A DNA stretch of 64,000 bases, taken from Gemmatimonadaceae bacterium (GTDB lineage Bacteria > Gemmatimonadota > Gemmatimonadetes > Gemmatimonadales > Gemmatimonadaceae). The translations under genes were made by a program, and so were the position numbers. Below the pieces are notes generated by a model that was not told the origin of the DNA, made no database searches, and worked only from the letters and a program-made list of their open reading frames with translations. How positions within the stretch are numbered: the stretch's first letter is position 1; every line of letters begins with the position of its first letter. The DNA lies in assembly GCA_016742275.1 (NCBI GenBank), contig JACVCD010000003.1, positions 124,001 to 188,000 of the forward strand, given 5' to 3'. This document shows, piece after piece, positions 59,857 to 64,000 of this stretch.

Positions 59857-62048
59857 TCCGGTTCTTGATCTCGGTCTACGCGTGTTTACTGGCGCTGGTG
59901 CTGATCTTGACGCCCACTGCGGCTTGGGCACGTCAGGTGTCCGGCGAAGTCCGCGGTCGGGTGCTCGACGGTGCTGATCGTGCGCCGGTTTCCGGCGCAC
60001 GTGTCGAGATCGAAGGAACGGCTATTGTGCTCCGCAGCGGGAGTGACGGTGGCTTTCATGTGCGCAATCTCGAGCCGCGTGTGTATCGCCTGCGTGTGAC
60101 TGCGCTGGGTTTCGCACCGGTGGCCAGAGAGTTCACCGTGCAGAATGCTCGTGTCAGTGAGCAGGAAATTGTGTTGACGCGGATGGCCACGACACTGGCC
60201 ACGCAGCGTGTCGAGGCGGCGCGAGATACGGCGGCATTCAATGCGGTCAGCATTTCGCGCACAACGATCGAAGGCTCCGGCGCACGTGACGTGGCCGACG
60301 TGCTGCAGACGGTGCCTGGTGTGGTGGTTACTCGTTCCGGTGGTCCGGGGCAGCCGAGTCGGGTGTCGATTCGCGGATCGTCCTCCAACCAGGTGCTGGT
60401 GTTGGTGGATGGTGTGCCAGTCAATTCGGCGGTGTCCGGCAATGCCGATTTGTCGCTGCTGCCGATTGAGAATATTGAGCGTGTCACGGTGCTCACCGGT
60501 GCACAGTCGGCGCGGTATGGTCCGCGCGCGATGGCGGGTGTCATCGAGATTGTCACACGTCGGCCGCGCTATGAACGGTCGCTGTTGGTGCGCGGTGGCG
60601 GATTGGGTGAGTGGGGTGGTGCGGCGTCCATTGGTGTTACGACGCCCGGCGCACGCCTTACTCGCGGGTTCTCACTCAGCGCAGATCATCGGGAAGTGCA
60701 AGGTGACTTCCGGTTTGAACAACCGGCTGTTCGTGGTGGCGGAATTGCGCGACGCGACAACGCGCAGGCGGCCATCACGCAGTTTGTTGCCGGCGGCCTG
60801 CTCGAAGGCGCGCAGCATCAGCTCACGCTGCGCGCCAGCCATGGCCTTACGCGACGTGGTATGGCCGGATCGATCGTGCAGCCGTCATTGACGGGTCGTC
60901 AGGCCTTCACGCGCAGCGCCGGTGGAGCCACGACCAATCATGCGCTCGGACGATGGTCGCTTGCCAGCACATTCGATGTGGCGCGTGAAGCGGGTCGATT
61001 CACGGACCATGCGCCGCCATTTGGTCAGGCATATGCAGATTCGGTGACGGCGTCCACTTTCGCCTTCACCGGTAGTGCGACGACACAGTGGCATGGTGTT
61101 ACGACAGCAGCCGGTACTGAGGTACGCCACCTCGAAGTACAGAGCAGCAGTCTGGCGGCCAATGCACCGGTTGGGCAGACATTGGCTGGTGGTTGGGTCA
61201 ATGCGCGTACCGAACGATCCGTGAGTGTGGGTGCCATGGAATGGCGACTGAACAGTGATGCGGCACTTCGGGCGGACCACAGTTCGTTGCTGGCCGGCGC
61301 ATCATGGTCGCCACGTGTGTCCGCTCGTGCGGCGCATCGTGCATTTGCCCTGGGAGTGTCGTATGGTGCGGGCTTTTCGCCACCGACACTGGCCGATCAG
61401 TTCTTCCACGAAGGCGTGCAGGTGCGTGCCAACCCGTCGCTGCGCCCAGAGCGCACGCGTCATGACATGGAAGTGCGCGCGGGAGTGCGTGATGTGTCCC
61501 GGCTTGGTGCGTTATGGCACGCTGAGGCCACAGCGTATCGTGCTGATATCGATGGCATGATTCTGTGGATGCCCGACTTCCGGTTCATCTGGAGCCCAAA
61601 CAACTACGACGTGCAGCGTCGTGGATGGGACGCCAGAGCGGGAGTGCGCATTCCGACGTGGCACGTAGAGATGGCCGGTGCGCTTGAGCAAACCAACGTG
61701 ACCTATGCCGGTGGTGTGCTGACTGGACAGATCGCCTATCGCCCACGGCTCACCGCCAATGTGCAGATGGCTGCGATCCATGGCGCCTCTCGCGCAGAAC
61801 TCGTTACGCGTCACGTCGGTGTGCGGCGCGTGGTTGCAGGGTCAGGGCTCAATGCTCTGCCTGCCTATCGCATGACCGACCTTCGCATGTCCAGTGCGGT
61901 GTCACGCGCCGGTTGGACATTCGCCCCAACCCTCAGCATCGAAAACCTGTTCTCGAGGCAGGCGGCCATGCTGGTGGACTACCCGTTCCCCACACGGATG
62001 TGGAGCCTCTCGCTCCGCATCCGTCCGCAATCCGCAACACTTCCCTGA
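59853..62048 (+). CDS. btuB: TonB-dependent receptor, BtuB-like
   Basis: A 731-residue outer-membrane receptor that should bring corrinoids into the periplasm. After the signal peptide (to about residue 27) comes an N-terminal carboxypeptidase-regulatory domain (about 30-115, GRVLDGADRAPVSGARVEI), then the plug domain (about 120-235, DVADVLQTVPGVVVTRSG and RYGPRAMAGVIEIVT) and the 22-strand barrel. It ends in a short tail after RMWSLSLRIRP. The extra domain is typical of Bacteroidetes and Gemmatimonadota receptors. Start overlaps btuD by 4 bases. Confidence 0.9.
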   Translation: MIRFLISVYACLLALVLILTPTAAWARQVSGEVRGRVLDGADRAPVSGARVEIEGTAIVLRSGSDGGFHVRNLEPRVYRLRVTALGFAPVAREFTVQNARVSEQEIVLTRMATTLATQRVEAARDTAAFNAVSISRTTIEGSGARDVADVLQTVPGVVVTRSGGPGQPSRVSIRGSSSNQVLVLVDGVPVNSAVSGNADLSLLPIENIERVTVLTGAQSARYGPRAMAGVIEIVTRRPRYERSLLVRGGGLGEWGGAASIGVTTPGARLTRGFSLSADHREVQGDFRFEQPAVRGGGIARRDNAQAAITQFVAGGLLEGAQHQLTLRASHGLTRRGMAGSIVQPSLTGRQAFTRSAGGATTNHALGRWSLASTFDVAREAGRFTDHAPPFGQAYADSVTASTFAFTGSATTQWHGVTTAAGTEVRHLEVQSSSLAANAPVGQTLAGGWVNARTERSVSVGAMEWRLNSDAALRADHSSLLAGASWSPRVSARAAHRAFALGVSYGAGFSPPTLADQFFHEGVQVRANPSLRPERTRHDMEVRAGVRDVSRLGALWHAEATAYRADIDGMILWMPDFRFIWSPNNYDVQRRGWDARAGVRIPTWHVEMAGALEQTNVTYAGGVLTGQIAYRPRLTANVQMAAIHGASRAELVTRHVGVRRVVAGSGLNALPAYRMTDLRMSSAVSRAGWTFAPTLSIENLFSRQAAMLVDYPFPTRMWSLSLRIRPQSATLP

Positions 62049-62062
62049 CCATACGAATCATC

Positions 62063-63187
62063 ATGCTGCAGTCCACGTTCATTCCAATCTCGGCGCTTCT
62101 GCGCCGTGCACGGCCTCTGGCGCTTCTTGGTGCGCTGGCGGTTGCCGCTGCATGCGGCGACGATAGCATCAGCGAGCCGGATCCGGCACCGGGCTTCCTG
62201 GGTGGCGTTCCGGGAAACCGTGAGATCGGTGTGCTGGTGAATTCCGGCACCAAGTCACTCACGCTGTTTCAGTTGGGTGCACCGACCAGCACGATTCAGA
62301 TTCCACTGGGTTCGAGTGCCACAGTGACGCCGGTTGGTTTCTCACTGCGTGGTCGCCGTGCCGCGGTACCTCTTGGCAACGCGGCCAGCGTAGCCGTGGT
62401 GAATCTGGAAACCGCCACTGTGTCCAAGTTCTTCACCTTCCCGAGCGGCAATACCACGGGGTCGGTATGGAGCAATGACACCACGGTGTTTGCGGCCAAC
62501 ACCAACACCAACAAGATCGGCCGGTTCTACATCAATCAAACGTCCACGGAAATTACGAGCACGGTGGACGTGGCTCCTGCGCCGACGGCGATGGCGTTTG
62601 CGGCGAATCGTGTGCTCGCGATCTCCGGCAACCTCGCCAACTTCGTGCCGATTGGTGAAGGTGTCGTGACTGCCATCAATCCCGCCACGATGGCGGTGAT
62701 TGCCACCGTACCGACTGGTGGCACCAATCCCACCGAAGCGACCGTTGGCCCCGATGGTCTTCTGTACGTGCTTAACACCGGTGACTATGTCGCGCCGAGC
62801 AGCATGGCCATCATCGATCCGGCAACGATGACGCGTGTCGCGCTGATCCCGAGTCTCAGCGTTGGCGCTGGTCATATCTCGATCGATGCCGCCGGTCTCG
62901 CCTACATCTCGGGCTTCTCGTCGTCGACCGTGGTGTGGAATACCCGCACGCGTACCTTCGTGCGTGGCACTGACAATCCGGTGTGCGCACGCCGTGCGAC
63001 CGGTCAGTGCCGCGGCGCAACTTCGGCCGTGTTGAGTGGATCGACTGGCTTGTATCAGCTGTTCTTCGGCAGCACCTCGCAGGGGCTGACGCCGTATGCC
63101 TTCCGCTATGATCCGACCACGTACGCGTTGCGAGACAGCATTGCCGTCGGCGCCGGTCCGATGAGCCTTGTCATTCGCACGTTCTGA
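62063..63187 (+). CDS. YncE-like beta-propeller lipoprotein, BtuG candidate
   Basis: A 374-residue lipoprotein with a lipobox (VAAAC, cysteine near residue 31) and a beta-propeller of YncE/DUF5074-like type, seen as repeats with phrases such as VVNLETATVSKFFTFPSGN, then VTAINPATMAVIATVPTGGTNP and MAIIDPATMTRVALIPSL. It starts 14 bases after btuB and precedes cbiB. BtuG of Bacteroides is a surface beta-propeller lipoprotein that binds cobalamin and caps BtuB; its gene often lies beside btuB. Position, lipoprotein signal and fold type all fit, but similarity cannot be measured here. Confidence 0.8.
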   Translation: MLQSTFIPISALLRRARPLALLGALAVAAACGDDSISEPDPAPGFLGGVPGNREIGVLVNSGTKSLTLFQLGAPTSTIQIPLGSSATVTPVGFSLRGRRAAVPLGNAASVAVVNLETATVSKFFTFPSGNTTGSVWSNDTTVFAANTNTNKIGRFYINQTSTEITSTVDVAPAPTAMAFAANRVLAISGNLANFVPIGEGVVTAINPATMAVIATVPTGGTNPTEATVGPDGLLYVLNTGDYVAPSSMAIIDPATMTRVALIPSLSVGAGHISIDAAGLAYISGFSSSTVVWNTRTRTFVRGTDNPVCARRATGQCRGATSAVLSGSTGLYQLFFGSTSQGLTPYAFRYDPTTYALRDSIAVGAGPMSLVIRTF

Positions 63188-63193
63188 TTCGGA

Positions 63194-64000
63194 ATGACCG
63201 GCGCGGTTGCCGGAGCCGCGACGTGTGCGCTGCTCTGCGATGTGTTGGTTGGTGAGCCGCCGTCCCCTCTACACCCCACGGTGTGGATGGGACGGTGGCT
63301 GGCGTTTGCGCGTCGAATGTTCGGAGCACCTGACCGCAGTGATTCGCCAGCGAGGGCACTGCTGGCTGGCGTGATGACTTTGATGATTGGACTGCTATTG
63401 GTTCTGATGGTGTCCGCTGTCGTTGCGTTTGCTGCCTTGCTTCTCGCGACGCGGTACGTGTCGCGATTCGTGCGTGGGTCAGCCGTGGCCACCGATGCGG
63501 CGCGTGCGATGGTGGATGGTCTGTTGCTCAAGCCAGCACTGGCCCTCCGGGCGTTGCTATCGGCATCTCGTGAGGTAGCCTCGGCGCTCAAGTCAAACGA
63601 CCTGGATCGCGCGCGGTCGCTGTTGTCCTGGCACTTGGTTTCCCGTGACACCACGCAACTGACAGACCATGAGGTGGCGGGCGCCACGCTGTCGTCGCTG
63701 GCCGAAAACTTTTCTGACAGCGTGGTGGCACCATTGTTGGCGTATCGTTTGGCCGGACTACCTGGCGCGTACGGCTATCGATTCGTCAATACCGCCGACG
63801 CCATGCATGGCTATCGCACGCCTGCACTTGAGTGGTTCGGAAAACCGGCGGCGCGACTCGACGATGTTCTCAACTGGGTGCCCGCCCGTCTCGCCGTTGC
63901 TGCGCTTGTACTTGGTACGCTCTGTTGCGGTGGCTCCGTTGTTGGCGCGGTCCGCGCGGCCTGGCGCGATGCTGGTCGTACGGCAAGTCCGAATGGCGGT
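63194..64000 (+). CDS. cbiB: adenosylcobinamide-phosphate synthase CbiB (partial, cut by window edge)
   Basis: The first 269 residues of an integral membrane enzyme that joins aminopropanol phosphate to the corrin ring. Marks are the opening LLCDVLVGEPPSPLHPTVWMGRW, RDTTQLTDHEVAGATLSSLAENFSDSVVAP near residue 155, then YRFVNTADAMHGYRTPALEWFGKPAARLDDVLNW near residue 195, all typical of CbiB/CobD. It starts six bases after the propeller lipoprotein gene and runs off the right edge, so the C-terminus is not visible. Confidence 0.93.
   Translation, partial: MTGAVAGAATCALLCDVLVGEPPSPLHPTVWMGRWLAFARRMFGAPDRSDSPARALLAGVMTLMIGLLLVLMVSAVVAFAALLLATRYVSRFVRGSAVATDAARAMVDGLLLKPALALRALLSASREVASALKSNDLDRARSLLSWHLVSRDTTQLTDHEVAGATLSSLAENFSDSVVAPLLAYRLAGLPGAYGYRFVNTADAMHGYRTPALEWFGKPAARLDDVLNWVPARLAVAALVLGTLCCGGSVVGAVRAAWRDAGRTASPNGG

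Overview
The window reads as a high-GC, Gram-negative chromosome, most likely Gemmatimonadota (inference). The support is indirect: MglA/MglB gliding-type switch proteins, TonB-dependent receptors and plug proteins with carboxypeptidase-regulatory domains, a Tat-exported DUF1800/DUF1501 pair, a PEP-CTERM protein, many secreted lipoproteins, and genes joined by 4-base ATGA overlaps. No rRNA or tRNA gene was seen.

Layout. 1-3.8 kb (minus): operon of a DUF1080 lipoprotein, a nucleoside/sugar-type MFS permease, CutC and a GH20 hexosaminidase cut by the left edge. 3.9-4.8 kb: a small membrane stress protein and a DinB/YfiT enzyme. 4.8-9.9 kb (minus): a 14-repeat propeller-like lipoprotein and the DUF1501/DUF1800 Tat pair. 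10.1-19.4 kb (minus): a tightly overlapped type II secretion operon, gspH-I-J-K-L-M-D-E-F, with no gspG, gspC or gspO; the GspM protein ends in what looks like a GspC homology region. 19.5-21.8 kb: two exported proteins, one an S41 peptidase. 22-31 kb (plus): central carbon genes (transaldolase, pyruvate kinase, phosphoglucose isomerase, a long class II aldolase) with an MBL hydrolase, YtxH, YihY and threonine aldolase. 31-34.2 kb: an AT-richer accessory stretch with small secreted proteins and the SRP RNA gene (ffs), whose 3' end and terminator are duplicated around a 124-codon ORF. 34.2-39.3 kb: dnaX-ybaB-recR, mglB-mglA and a CDP-alcohol phosphatidyltransferase. 39.5-49.5 kb: PEP-CTERM protein, GbsR regulator with a palindromic operator candidate and a methyltransferase, cinA, grpE-dnaJ, AraC regulator, VOC and YjbR proteins, a DAACS symporter and a small lipoprotein. 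49.8-52.2 kb (minus): the IscS-MnmA sulfur relay pair. 52.3-54.5 kb: a tandem duplicated gene family of unknown function. 54.5-64 kb: cobalamin region, with cobU-cobQ on the minus strand and, on the plus strand, a cobalamin riboswitch followed by btuF-btuC-btuD-btuB, a BtuG-like propeller lipoprotein and cbiB cut by the right edge.

The most unusual items are three intergenic arrays of a short AACTGCAGTTG-based repeat, the duplicated ffs terminator around an ORF, the GspM/GspC-like fusion with a leaderless GspI, the tandem CxxC/transmembrane paralogues at 52.3-54.5 kb, and the candidate BtuG in a non-Bacteroidetes B12 operon.
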